From Paraplanobispora takensis (GTDB lineage Bacteria > Actinomycetota > Actinomycetes > Streptosporangiales > Streptosporangiaceae): DNA of 64,000 nt. Under the pieces are notes generated by a model that did not search any database, was not told where the DNA came from, and saw only the letters and a list, made by a program, of their open reading frames with translations. Below, one piece after another: positions 42,346 to 50,255 of the stretch. The stretch spans positions 124,001 through 188,000 of the forward strand of contig NZ_BOOK01000001.1 of NCBI RefSeq assembly GCF_016863195.1. Direction: 5' to 3'. The translations under genes were made by a program, and so were the position numbers. How positions within the stretch are numbered: the stretch's first letter is position 1; every line of letters starts with the position of its first letter.

Positions 42346-44504
42346 GGGCCCGTGTACCCGCCGGTGTCCGGCCGGCCCTCATCCGGCTCCGGCGGCCCCT
42401 CTCCCGATCCCGGCCACTGCTCGTCCGGGGTCGCCGGAACCTCGTCCTGCACCGGCGGGCTCTCCGCGGTGTCCGGCCGGTCGGTCTCCTGCGCCGGTGA
42501 ATCACCGACGGTGTCCGGACGGTCGTCCTGCACGGGCGGGTCGCCGATGGTGTCCGGCCGGTCGGCGTCCGGCTTCGGACGGTTGTCCCGCACGCGCGGG
42601 CGATCCGCGCCCGGTCTCGGCGGATCCGTCACCACGAGCTCCAGTTCGCGCTCGGGGAGACCGGTGAACTTGGTCCAGTTGCTGACCTCACCGGGGGCCG
42701 GTTCCACGAGGAGCCAGCGGATGAAGGCGGGCCACTGGCACGAGTCGTGGGGGATGCCGCCCTCGGGTGAGGCCGCGCCGCTTTGGGACGAGCGGAACCC
42801 GCGGAGCTCGGCGGCGGTGTAGTCACGGCACGCGGGGGTGCCGGGCGGGGCGATGTCGAGGTCCCATACGCCCTCGGCGTCGGTGTAGCGCATGTTCCTG
42901 TCCAGCCCCAGGGCCTCGCGGGCGCGCTTGAGCAGCTCGGGGTTCCGGAAGACGGGCAGGGAGGGGTCGCCGTGGACGGAGCCGTCATCGGACGGGGCCG
43001 AGGCGGTGGGAGAGTCCTCCCCGGGATCCGGAGCCTCGGTCTGGTCCGGCTCCGAACTCTCGGCGGGCGGCGCGGGAGACTCGGCCGAGGTCTCTTCGGG
43101 ACTCGGCGCAGGCGGCGCGGAACTCTCTTCGGGGCGCCGGTCGGGAGGCGCGGGGCTGTCGTCGGGGTGCCGGCCGGACGGCGGAGCCGAGGACTCCCCG
43201 GGACCGGGGGTCGGTGTGATCCGGATATCCGGCGGGTCCTGGCCGTCCCGGGGCGGTACCGCCGGGCGCAGCGTCCCCACCGAGGGCGGGGCGGGCCTGC
43301 CCGTGTCGGCGGGGGGCGGCGAGGCCGTACCGGTGCTCGCCGACGGTGTGGGGATGCCGGAGCTCGCCGACGGTGTCGGAGCCGGAGTGCCCGTGCTCGC
43401 CGAGGCTGTGGGAGTACCGGTGCTCGCCGACGGCGTCGGGGTGCCCGTGCTCGCCGACGGCGTCGGAGCCGGCGTGGGAGTGCCGGAGCTCATCGACGGT
43501 GTCGGAGTCGGAGTGCCTGTGCTCGCTGACGGCGTGGGGATCCCCGTGCTCGCCGAGGCCGTCGGGGTGCCGGTGGCGGTGGGCGGCGGGGCCGTACTGA
43601 TGCTCGCCGTCGGGGTGGGTTTGACGGGCGGCGGGGCCGGTGGGGACGGGTGCCGGTTGCTCGTGGAGGGGCCCGGCACCCCGCCGCTCCGGGACGCGGT
43701 CGGGCGGGCGGAGGGGAGAGCGGGCTCGTCCGTGATTTTCCCGATGGTGATCTTCGGGGCGGAGGGCTCCACGGGCTTGTTCTCCGGCTTCACGGACTCC
43801 TTCTTCGTCTTCTCCGGGGCGGCCTTCGTCTTCTGGGGGGCGGGCTTGGTCGCCGTCGTGCGCCGCGGGGGCGGGGGCGCGGGGTTCGTCGTCTTCTTCG
43901 GCGGCTCGGGAACGGCCTGCTTGGGCGGGCCCGCCGTCTTCTTGGGCGGGGCGGACGACTGCTTCGGCGGGGCGGACGTCTTCTTGGTCGGGGCGGGTTT
44001 GCCGCTGGGGTTGCCCGGTACGAAGGCGGTCAGGACGCCGCCGACCGCGGGCAGGGCGGTGCAGCCGGAATCACCGGAGTCGACCGCGCGGCCGTCCGTG
44101 GTGACGGTGAGACAGACCCGGCCGGTCCCGCCCGGGGCGGCGGCCGTGTCGCTCTCATCCGCGGTCCCGGCGGCCTCGTCCTCACCCGAGGCGGTGACCG
44201 ATTTGTCCTTACCCGGCGCCGTGTCGTCCTCGCCCGGCATCGTGATCGTGCTGCCCTCGTCCGAGCCCGTCAGGGAGAGCGGCGCGTCGGTTTCCTGCGA
44301 GGCCTGCGAGGCCTGCGAGGTCCATGTTCCCGCTCCGGCGTTCAGGACGTAGGTGCCCGCGGCGAGCCGTACCGTCTCCGCCCGATCCGGATGGGACCGC
44401 CCGGATATGACGATTCCCAGCCCGGCTCCGGCTCCGAACACCCCTACCGCGACGGTCGCGGTGACCACGGTCGCCCGCGATGGTCTGCGTGATGGTGCCG
44501 TCAT
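42342..44504 (-). CDS. Large Pro/Thr/Ser-rich anchored surface protein
   Basis: 720 residues. A membrane helix (TVVTATVAVGVFGAGAGLGIVI) lies near the N-terminus. A short folded patch (VCLTVTTDGRAV...SGCTALPAVGGVLTAF, two cysteines) follows, then Lys/Pro runs, about 130 residues of PTPSASTGTP-type repeats, Pro/Glu runs, and a folded C-terminal region (NPELLKRAREALGLDRNMRYTDAEGVWDLDI ... DSCQWPAFIRWLL) before an Asp/Pro tail. It looks built to span the wall. GGAAGG precedes the ATG, and the stop overlaps the next start. No family recognised. Confidence 0.8.
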   Translation of the reverse strand: MTAPSRRPSRATVVTATVAVGVFGAGAGLGIVISGRSHPDRAETVRLAAGTYVLNAGAGTWTSQASQASQETDAPLSLTGSDEGSTITMPGEDDTAPGKDKSVTASGEDEAAGTADESDTAAAPGGTGRVCLTVTTDGRAVDSGDSGCTALPAVGGVLTAFVPGNPSGKPAPTKKTSAPPKQSSAPPKKTAGPPKQAVPEPPKKTTNPAPPPPRRTTATKPAPQKTKAAPEKTKKESVKPENKPVEPSAPKITIGKITDEPALPSARPTASRSGGVPGPSTSNRHPSPPAPPPVKPTPTASISTAPPPTATGTPTASASTGIPTPSASTGTPTPTPSMSSGTPTPAPTPSASTGTPTPSASTGTPTASASTGTPAPTPSASSGIPTPSASTGTASPPPADTGRPAPPSVGTLRPAVPPRDGQDPPDIRITPTPGPGESSAPPSGRHPDDSPAPPDRRPEESSAPPAPSPEETSAESPAPPAESSEPDQTEAPDPGEDSPTASAPSDDGSVHGDPSLPVFRNPELLKRAREALGLDRNMRYTDAEGVWDLDIAPPGTPACRDYTAAELRGFRSSQSGAASPEGGIPHDSCQWPAFIRWLLVEPAPGEVSNWTKFTGLPERELELVVTDPPRPGADRPRVRDNRPKPDADRPDTIGDPPVQDDRPDTVGDSPAQETDRPDTAESPPVQDEVPATPDEQWPGSGEGPPEPDEGRPDTGGYTGP
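43290..43620 (-). repeat. Low-complexity PTPSASTGTP-coding repeats
   Basis: About 330 bp of imperfect repeats of ten-residue P-T-P-S-A-S-T-G-T-P modules inside the 720-residue protein. These are slippage-prone. Reading frames other than the gene's are shadows. Confidence 0.8.
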
Positions 44505-44532
44505 GTGAACCTTCCGCTCCTTTCCGGGGACG

Positions 44533-45726
44533 TCAGGTGCCGTGGCTCTCCAGGACTTCGGACCACTCGCCGAGCACGCGGACCCTTTCACTGGAACCCG
44601 CTGGTGGTACATGGGCCACATAGATGCGGCCGTAGGTCGCGCTCGCCGTACGGGCGAACGCCTTGCCGTCGGTGCGGACGGCGGCCGATCCCTTCAACGC
44701 GACCTTCGCGCCCGCCCTGCGGGCCTGGCGCAGATCGGTGGACCGGGCGCCGTACCAGATCAGAGCGCCTCCGTCGTCGGTCATCAGCGAGCGCACCGGA
44801 CCCTCGGGCCGGAAGGAGAGCGTGAGCCTCCATCCGGCCCGCTCCAGACGGGCCCGCTCCTGCTGCCAGAACCGTACGGCCCGGCCGGTCCAGGGACCGT
44901 CGGCGAAGCGGGGGTCGGGGGTGGCGCTCTCCAGGCTCGCCAGATGGGCCCGGGCGACCTGACGCGGTGTCGCCAGCAGGCCGGAGGCGTTCTCCGGCAG
45001 GCTCGTGGCGTAGCCGCCGGAGTCGGTCGCGACGCCGGGCAGCGGCGCCGGCGGCGTGCGGGTGTCGGCGGTGAACGCCGTGGCCCGCCATCCGTCCGGG
45101 GTGGCGGTCAGTACCTCGCTGATCCGGGCGACTCCTTTCTGGTAGGAGACGGCCGCGAACCAGCCGGTGGTCCCGCCCGCGTCCCGGGGGACCAGCAGCT
45201 CCGGCTCGGGCCAGAGCCCGGAAGCCGGTTTCTCGCCACGCATGCGGGCGGTCTCGAAGCTCGCCCGCGACATCTCCAGCGCCAGGCCCTGCTCCAGCCC
45301 GCCCATGGCCCGGGCGTTCCTGGTGGCCTGGGCGATCGAGAGGTCACGGGTGTAGCGGTCGTGGACGCGCCGTGCCTCCTCGACGGTGATGCGGGAGGGC
45401 GGGGACTCCGCCGACGGGGGGACGACCGTCTGCCGGGGCGTCCCGGCGGGAGCGGCGGAGCGGACAGGTTCTGCCGCCGGTTCGGGCGGATCGGATACGG
45501 CGGCCCATGTCCCCACGCCGCCCACGACCGCCAGTGCCGCTCCGGACAGGACGACCTTCCTCCACCCGGAGGTGGGCAGACGTTCGGGTTCCCACTGCCC
45601 GTCGTCCTGGAAGTCGTCCCGGAGGTCATCCAGGAAGTCGTCCTGAAAGCCGCGCCCGGCACGGGTGCCGGTGTGCTCAGAGAGCCGGACGGCCTTGTCC
45701 GGTGGATCTGACGCATTCTGCGGCAT
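44533..45726 (-). CDS. Membrane-anchored DUF8094-like protein
   Basis: 397 residues. An acidic cytoplasmic N-terminus (GFQDDFLDDLRDDFQDDGQW) is followed by one membrane helix (VVLSGAALAVVGGVGTWAAV, about 60-79) and a ~310-residue external part with VEEARRVHDRYTRDLSIAQATRNARAM, WFAAVSYQKGVARISEVLTA, and a repeated-fold second half ending IYVAHVPPAGSSERVRVLGEW. The pattern of two NTF2-like halves is my reading; the DUF name is from memory. First gene of the operon. The ATG lies 8 bp after a TAATAT -10 with no good ribosome-binding site, suggesting a leaderless message. Confidence 0.72.
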   Translation of the reverse strand: MPQNASDPPDKAVRLSEHTGTRAGRGFQDDFLDDLRDDFQDDGQWEPERLPTSGWRKVVLSGAALAVVGGVGTWAAVSDPPEPAAEPVRSAAPAGTPRQTVVPPSAESPPSRITVEEARRVHDRYTRDLSIAQATRNARAMGGLEQGLALEMSRASFETARMRGEKPASGLWPEPELLVPRDAGGTTGWFAAVSYQKGVARISEVLTATPDGWRATAFTADTRTPPAPLPGVATDSGGYATSLPENASGLLATPRQVARAHLASLESATPDPRFADGPWTGRAVRFWQQERARLERAGWRLTLSFRPEGPVRSLMTDDGGALIWYGARSTDLRQARRAGAKVALKGSAAVRTDGKAFARTASATYGRIYVAHVPPAGSSERVRVLGEWSEVLESHGT

Positions 45727-45734
45727 AGATCCAG

Positions 45735-45740
45735 ATATTA
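45735..45740 (-). promoter_or_regulatory. Leaderless-type -10 for the surface-protein operon
   Basis: TAATAT on the minus strand ends 8 bp before the ATG at 45726. It is the best -10 match in the 408-bp AT-richer gap 45727-46134. No convincing -35. Confidence 0.5.
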
Positions 45741-45782
45741 GACTGACAGCGATTCCCGCGGAAGGTAAATAAGGGGAGTTAT

Positions 45783-45814
45783 TGGCATTTAGGGCTTACT
45801 CCATCTAAATGCCA
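45783..45814 (-). promoter_or_regulatory. Perfect 10+12+10 inverted repeat upstream of the surface-protein operon
   Basis: TGGCATTTAG (45783-45792) and CTAAATGCCA (45805-45814) surround GGCTTACTCCAT. It lies 43 bp upstream of the -10 and 57 bp from the ATG, a position suited to an activator or repressor. The rest of the gap to 46134 shows no gene. Confidence 0.6.
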
Positions 45815-46134
45815 TGAATAGGGGAATGTGGACCGGCCGAAAAGCGATATCGGACACACCGTTGCCGACAGCCGGCCTGTTTCCGGGACTTCTCTGGAGA
45901 GCCTCCGGGTGCGAGGATATGTAGATCATTCGGGAATGATTTATTCACTCCGCGAGTGGGAATGAACGGCCGCCGTCGGCTTATTGACATGAAATCCAAT
46001 CACATTCGCGTGCCGTCCACCCGCAGACCGCGCCTCCGGACGCGGAGGGCCCGGAAGGCTTGACCGCTCCCCCGAACGGGAGTCCTCTCGTCATGACGCC
46101 GATGGCCGGGCCGGCCGAGGGGATGTGACGGCGG

Positions 46135-46764
46135 ATGTCCTCCGGATCACGTACACCGCGCCGCCTGCTGGTACGGCAGGCCGTCTCCGTGGTGGCGGCG
46201 ACGTTCCTGGTCGTCTATCTCGTCCTGGTGCCGCTCGGGTTCGTCGAGCAGGACCACCGGCTCTCGACGCCGGAGATCCTGCTCGCGGTGGCGGTCATCG
46301 TGCTGTCGCAGTACTCCGTCGAGGACCTGACGGTCGACGCGAGCGGGGCCAGCAGGATCCGGCTGCGCCGCATCGAGAACCGCCAGCGGGCCATCGAGTC
46401 GGACATCAAGGTCCTGCAGGTGGCGCTGTCGGGCATCGTGACCAAGCACGAGCTCCGGCACCTGCGGGGGCTGGACTCCGAAGGGCCCTTCGACGTGCAG
46501 TACTCCAACCACATGGTCAGGGAACTGGAGAGGCTGGACGCCATGCGGTTCGTGGTCCCGGTGCAGCAGGCGGGGATCAACGCCATCCGCAGGGACCACG
46601 AGGCGCCCGACGACAGATTCGACCTCCAGGACTACGTCCGGATCACCAACCGCGGCCGGGAGTACCTGAAACTCCTCGACGCGGTCGCCGCCCAGGGCGA
46701 CCAGACCTGGCTGGACGACATCGCGCCCCAGGAGGGCGAGGCCCCCCGGCCGGACCAGGCCTGA
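46135..46764 (+). CDS. Unrecognised two-helix membrane protein with coiled coil
   Basis: 209 residues. Two hydrophobic stretches (AVSVVAATFLVVYLVLVPLGFV and EILLAVAVIVLSQY) are followed by a basic, heptad-like helix (IRLRRIENRQRAIESDIKVLQVALSG). A C-terminal region (SNHMVRELERLDAMRFVVPVQQAGINAIRRDH...LQDYVRITNRGREYLKLLDAV) reads like a winged helix. Membrane-tethered regulator is one possibility, but I recognise no family. GAGGGG upstream is the likely ribosome-binding site. It is followed by a very strong hairpin. Confidence 0.7.
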   Translation: MSSGSRTPRRLLVRQAVSVVAATFLVVYLVLVPLGFVEQDHRLSTPEILLAVAVIVLSQYSVEDLTVDASGASRIRLRRIENRQRAIESDIKVLQVALSGIVTKHELRHLRGLDSEGPFDVQYSNHMVRELERLDAMRFVVPVQQAGINAIRRDHEAPDDRFDLQDYVRITNRGREYLKLLDAVAAQGDQTWLDDIAPQEGEAPRPDQA

Positions 46765-46827
46765 GCCGCCCGGCACCGCCCGACGCTGTCCGGCACTGCT
46801 CGGTGCTGCCCGACGGGCGGGCGTGCG

Positions 46828-46866
46828 GCGGGGACGACCCCGGTCCGCGACCGGGGTCGTCCCCGC
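46828..46866 (+). terminator. Very strong bidirectional terminator
   Basis: A perfect 18-bp stem with a 3-nt loop (left arm GCGGGGACGACCCCGGTC) lies in the 152-bp gap between convergent genes ending at 46764 and 46917. No mismatches; it can serve both strands. Confidence 0.85.
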
Positions 46867-46916
46867 TTCGGGCCGGGGCCCGCGTGTCACCCGTGGTGTT
46901 CCGGCGCCGCCGGATC

Positions 46917-47255
46917 TCATCCCGCAGGTATCGCTCCTCGGTCGGAGGACAGCAGGGTGAAGACCTGGTCAACGCAGGCAGCACGCAACAGGAGCTGGAT
47001 CGGCCTGCTGGGAGCGATGATGGCCAGATCGCCCCCGCGGAAGCGGGTGGCGGTCCGGACATGGAGGAGAGCCGCGATACCGGTGAAATCCATGAAGGTC
47101 ACCTGCGACAGCTTCACTACCAGCCTCGGTCCGCGTTGTTCGACCACGGTGAGGAGGAAGTCCTGGAGATCGAGCGCCGTTTCGGTGTCGATCTCACCTG
47201 CGACGTCCACTACGACACGATCGGTACGCGCACGCACGTTGAAGCGCAAATTCAC
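46917..47255 (-). CDS. STAS-domain anti-anti-sigma-like protein
   Basis: 112 residues. The STAS fold is clear (VVVDVAGEIDTETALDLQDFLL, LVVKLSQVTFMDFTGIAALLHV, LAIIAPSRPIQLLLRAACVDQVF). In SpoIIAA/RsbV the phosphorylated Ser follows the Asp of the MDS loop; here it is F57 (D56-F57-T58-G59), so the canonical phosphosite is absent. T58 might substitute. It lies 57 bp downstream of a GAF-ANTAR gene on the same strand. A partner kinase of the RsbW type is not in the window. Confidence 0.9.
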   Translation of the reverse strand: MNLRFNVRARTDRVVVDVAGEIDTETALDLQDFLLTVVEQRGPRLVVKLSQVTFMDFTGIAALLHVRTATRFRGGDLAIIAPSRPIQLLLRAACVDQVFTLLSSDRGAIPAG

Positions 47256-47312
47256 AACGGTTTCCGTTTGTAAAGGCAGTCGTCAGCGCGCTTTTGTGCT
47301 GCGCGGGGTTGT

Positions 47313-48011
47313 CTACCCCATCTCCTCGGGCCGAACCCTCTTTTCTGTCTCCTGCCCGAGGTCCCGGTTGATGAGCAGACGGGCGACCTCCCGGAGCTTG
47401 AGGTGGGAGTTCTGGGACGTCCTGCGCAGCTCGGCGAACGCCTCGTCGGCGTCGCAGCCCAGCGCCTGCATGATCATCCCCTTGGCCTGCTCGATGGGCC
47501 AGCGGGAGGCGAGGATCTTGCGCAGTTCCTCGACGGTCCGCTGTCCCCGGTCCCTGACGTCGAAGCCGATGCTCAGCAGCGCCGCCTGACGGGCGAAGGC
47601 CGTCGCCAGGGCGCCGTCGACCCGGCCGGGCACGCCGGGACGCAGGCCGTACAGGGTGACCGCGGTGGTCGTCTCCTGGAGGGAGGCGACGGCGGCCACG
47701 CAGGAGCGCACCCCGCGCCGCGCCATCGCCTCGCAGAAGCGGGACCAGCGGCTCTCGTGCAGGGCGTCGGTCACGTGGATGGGCGCCTCCCGGGCCAGGG
47801 CGTCCCAGGTGGGACCCTCGTGAAGCTCCAGTTCGAGTTCGGCGATCTCCCCCAGCTCCGGGTACGAGGCGACCAGCAGGGGGTCGCTTCCGGCGTGGAG
47901 CACCGCGGCCGACGCGCCGCACACCCCCGCCACCGAGGCGGCCTGCCGGGTGAGAGCGCTCAACGCTCCGGCCGGGGTGTCGTCCGGAGTCTCAAGACCT
48001 GACTTTTCCAT
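47313..48011 (-). CDS. GAF-ANTAR transcription antitermination regulator
   Basis: 232 residues. A GAF-like sensor (ASVAGVCGASAAVLHAGSDPLLVASYPELGEIAELELELHEGPTWDAL ... SCVAAVASLQETTTAVTLYGL) is followed by the ANTAR RNA-binding domain (IEQAKGMIMQALGCDADEAFAELRRTSQNSHLKLREVARLLI). ANTAR proteins bind paired hairpins in leader RNA to prevent termination. ATG 48011 has GAAGG upstream; a GTG at 48038 is an alternative. It diverges from the coiled-coil/PAS/GAF gene. Confidence 0.92.
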   Translation of the reverse strand: MEKSGLETPDDTPAGALSALTRQAASVAGVCGASAAVLHAGSDPLLVASYPELGEIAELELELHEGPTWDALAREAPIHVTDALHESRWSRFCEAMARRGVRSCVAAVASLQETTTAVTLYGLRPGVPGRVDGALATAFARQAALLSIGFDVRDRGQRTVEELRKILASRWPIEQAKGMIMQALGCDADEAFAELRRTSQNSHLKLREVARLLINRDLGQETEKRVRPEEMG

Positions 48012-48146
48012 GACGCGACCTTCGGGATTTTTCGCCACTGCTGCTGATATGAGTGGTGCTCTAAGCCCGATCGTCCGGTGTGCGGTTCCATGCGAGTCCT
48101 CACGACGCCGGGTTGTTCACGATAGGGAAAGTCGGAGGAGAAGTCA

Positions 48147-49283
48147 GTGATCGCCTCTCAGGAATCGAGGGCTTTCGAGCAGGAGATCCTCCGTTTCCAG
48201 CAGCGGCTTTCCCAGCTGCGGGAGTCGCGCTCCCTCGTGGAGGGCTCCGAGGAGGTCATGGGCCTCATGGACGCGGCCCTGCTGGAGCTCGACGTCGCCT
48301 TCGAGGAACTGAGGGTGCGCCACGAGGAGGTCAACGAGTCCACCGAGCAGCTGCTGGCGGCGCAGAGCACCGTGGACGAGGAGAAACGGCTCCTGCACGC
48401 CGCGTTCGTGAACGCGCCGGTCCCGATCCTCCTGCTGGAGGGGGAGGGGGCGGTCATCAGGCGGGCCAGCCTCCGCGCCCTGCAACTGCTCGACGTCTCG
48501 CACGCCTACGTGGTGGGACGGCCGTTCCCCGTCTTCGTCGATCTGAAGTTCAGGGCGGCGCTGCGCTCCGCCCTGGCCGCCGCGGGCCGTACGGACGCCG
48601 TCCGGACGGTGCGCAGCCGGGTGATCCGCCGCCGTCTGCACCCGGTCGACCTCACCCTCGCCATGACCCGGCTGGACATCCGGGGCGCCGCCCGGACCAT
48701 GACCCTGGTCATGATCCCGCTCGTCGAGGGGGTCGAAGGGGCCGGGGGGCCCGCGGCCGAGCGCGAGGCGACGCTGGAGGAGTGCCGGAACCAGGCCGAA
48801 CGCGGTGACCTCATCAGCGCGTTCACCCGGCAGTTGCTGTCGGAGAACATGACGCTGCGCCAGGCGGGTCAGACGCTGCTCGACCACTTCGCTGACTGGA
48901 TCTTCATCGACCTGGCCGGCGAGGGGGAGGAGTGGCGGCGGGAGGTCGTCCTGCACCAGGACCGGGCCTCCGACGAGCTGCTGCGCGCGGTGTCCGGCCC
49001 GGCCGAGCTGTCGCGGCGGGTCCGCGGGTCCAGGCAGCCCTTCCTCGGTGCCCATCTCGACGATCCCTCCGTCCTCGGGCGGGACGACGACGGGATCTGC
49101 CTGGCGACGAGGCTGGAGGCGGGTTCGCTGATATGCGCCCCGCTGGTCGCCGGGAACGAGCCGCTCGGCGCCGTCACCGCCGTACGCAGGACGGGCGTCG
49201 CAGGCACGTTCAGCCTGGCCGAGGCCGGCCTGTTCGAGGAGCTCTGCGGCCACCTGGCGTTATGGATGAAGCGGTTCGGATAG
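48147..49283 (+). CDS. Coiled-coil / PAS / GAF sensor protein
   Basis: 378 residues. An N-terminal coiled coil (EEVMGLMDAALLELDVAFEELRVRHEEVNESTEQLLAAQ) is followed by a PAS domain (AAFVNAPVPILLLEGEGAVIRRASLRALQLLDV) and a C-terminal GAF-like domain (DHFADWIFIDLAGEGEEWRREVVLHQ ... LICAPLVAGNEPLGAVTAVRRTG). It has no kinase, phosphatase or GGDEF output, which suggests an adaptor in a phosphorelay or partner-switch. GTG 48147 has GGAGGAGAAG. It is divergent from the ANTAR gene across 135 bp. Confidence 0.82.
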   Translation: MIASQESRAFEQEILRFQQRLSQLRESRSLVEGSEEVMGLMDAALLELDVAFEELRVRHEEVNESTEQLLAAQSTVDEEKRLLHAAFVNAPVPILLLEGEGAVIRRASLRALQLLDVSHAYVVGRPFPVFVDLKFRAALRSALAAAGRTDAVRTVRSRVIRRRLHPVDLTLAMTRLDIRGAARTMTLVMIPLVEGVEGAGGPAAEREATLEECRNQAERGDLISAFTRQLLSENMTLRQAGQTLLDHFADWIFIDLAGEGEEWRREVVLHQDRASDELLRAVSGPAELSRRVRGSRQPFLGAHLDDPSVLGRDDDGICLATRLEAGSLICAPLVAGNEPLGAVTAVRRTGVAGTFSLAEAGLFEELCGHLALWMKRFG

Positions 49284-49416
49284 GCCGCGCCGCGCGGGAA
49301 GCGGCGTGGGCGAGGCTGTGTCGGGCGGGACGGAGCGGTGCGTGCGAGACCGTGTCGGACGGGACGGCATCGGGCGGGGCGGTGCTGGGATGCCGCGGGT
49401 CACCTTCTCGCCGACG

Positions 49417-49436
49417 GTAAATGTCCGTTCGTTTAC
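49417..49436 (+). promoter_or_regulatory. TetR operator, site 1
   Basis: GTAAATGTCCGTTCGTTTAC, 69-88 bp upstream of the TetR start at 49505, matches site 2 (50132-50151) at 16 of 20 positions. Arms GTAAA/TTTAC. Confidence 0.7.
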
Positions 49437-49504
49437 GAACTCGGGCGCACGGGGTATACGGTGGCAGCCCGCCGTACCGCCGGACGCTAACGAGGGAGGG
49501 CGCC

Positions 49505-50089
49505 GTGGCGAGGCCCCGGACGACCAGCGACGAGGCGATCCTGGCCGCCGCCGGCCGGGCGATCGGGCGCCACGGTCCCGCCGGGGTGACGCTGGCGGCG
49601 GTGGCCGAGCAGGCGGGACTTTCCCCCGCCACACTCGTGCAGCGCTTCGGCTCGAAACGCGGGCTGCTGCTGGCGGTGGCCGAGCAGGCGGCGCGGGTCG
49701 CCGGCGTCCCGTTCGGCGCCGCGCGCCGGGAGCACGACTCGCCCCTGGCCGCCCTGTACGCGGCCCTGTCCGGCCTGGCCGCCGATGTGCGGACGCCCGA
49801 GGAGATGGCCAACAGCCTCGGCTTCCTCCAGCTCGACCTGACCGACTCCGACTTCCGCGCCCACGCGGTCGCGCACACGCGTGAGACGCGCCGCGAGATC
49901 GCCGGACTCCTGGCCGACGCCGTGGCGGCGGGCGAGCTGGCCCCCGGCGAGAACGTGGAGGAGCTGGCCCGGGCGGTGCACGTCACCTACAACGGCACGC
50001 TGATCCTGTGGGCCATGACGGCGGACGGCTCGCTCGTCGACGCGCTGCGCTCGGATCTCGACCGGCTGCTGCGGCCCTACCGCGCCTGA
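49505..50089 (+). CDS. TetR-family transcriptional regulator
   Basis: 194 residues from GTG 49505, which has a strong GAGGGAGG site. HTH: SDEAILAAAGRAIGRHGPAGVTLAAVAEQAGLSPATLVQRFGSKRGLLLAV. An effector domain follows (HVTYNGTLILWAMTADGSLVDAL). Copies of a GTAAATG-N4-TTCGTTTAC palindrome lie before this gene and before the RibD/DHFR-like gene, so it probably represses both. Confidence 0.93.
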   Translation: MARPRTTSDEAILAAAGRAIGRHGPAGVTLAAVAEQAGLSPATLVQRFGSKRGLLLAVAEQAARVAGVPFGAARREHDSPLAALYAALSGLAADVRTPEEMANSLGFLQLDLTDSDFRAHAVAHTRETRREIAGLLADAVAAGELAPGENVEELARAVHVTYNGTLILWAMTADGSLVDALRSDLDRLLRPYRA

Positions 50090-50131
50090 CCCGCCGGACG
50101 GCGGTCCCGCGCGGTGTCGCGGAGCCAGTTA

Positions 50132-50151
50132 GTAAATGATTATTCGTTTAC
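50132..50151 (+). promoter_or_regulatory. TetR operator, site 2
   Basis: GTAAATGATTATTCGTTTAC, 105-124 bp upstream of the reductase start at 50256. Same length and arms as site 1, differing only in the four central bases. Confidence 0.7.
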
Positions 50152-50255
50152 AAATTGGGACTCACCGGATAGGGTTACCGAACACTCATTCACAAACTGT
50201 CGACCTGCGGCGTTTCCCTGCCCGGGACCCGCCGCAGGATGAGAGCGGGGTACGC

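Noticed and set aside
39209-42822. Plus-strand frames opposite the ParA and BACON genes
   Set aside because: Low-complexity Arg/Gly/Pro shadows. The minus-strand frames carry Walker and CxxC motifs and overlap neatly with one another.
37473-45726. Type VII (ESX) secretion locus
   Set aside because: Only the Pro-rich ParA protein recalls EspI; no EccB, EccC, EccD, mycosin or WXG100 protein is present.
45805-45999. 64-residue minus-strand frame in the AT-richer gap
   Set aside because: Starts inside the inverted repeat, lacks a ribosome-binding site and high third-position GC, and would block the operator reading.
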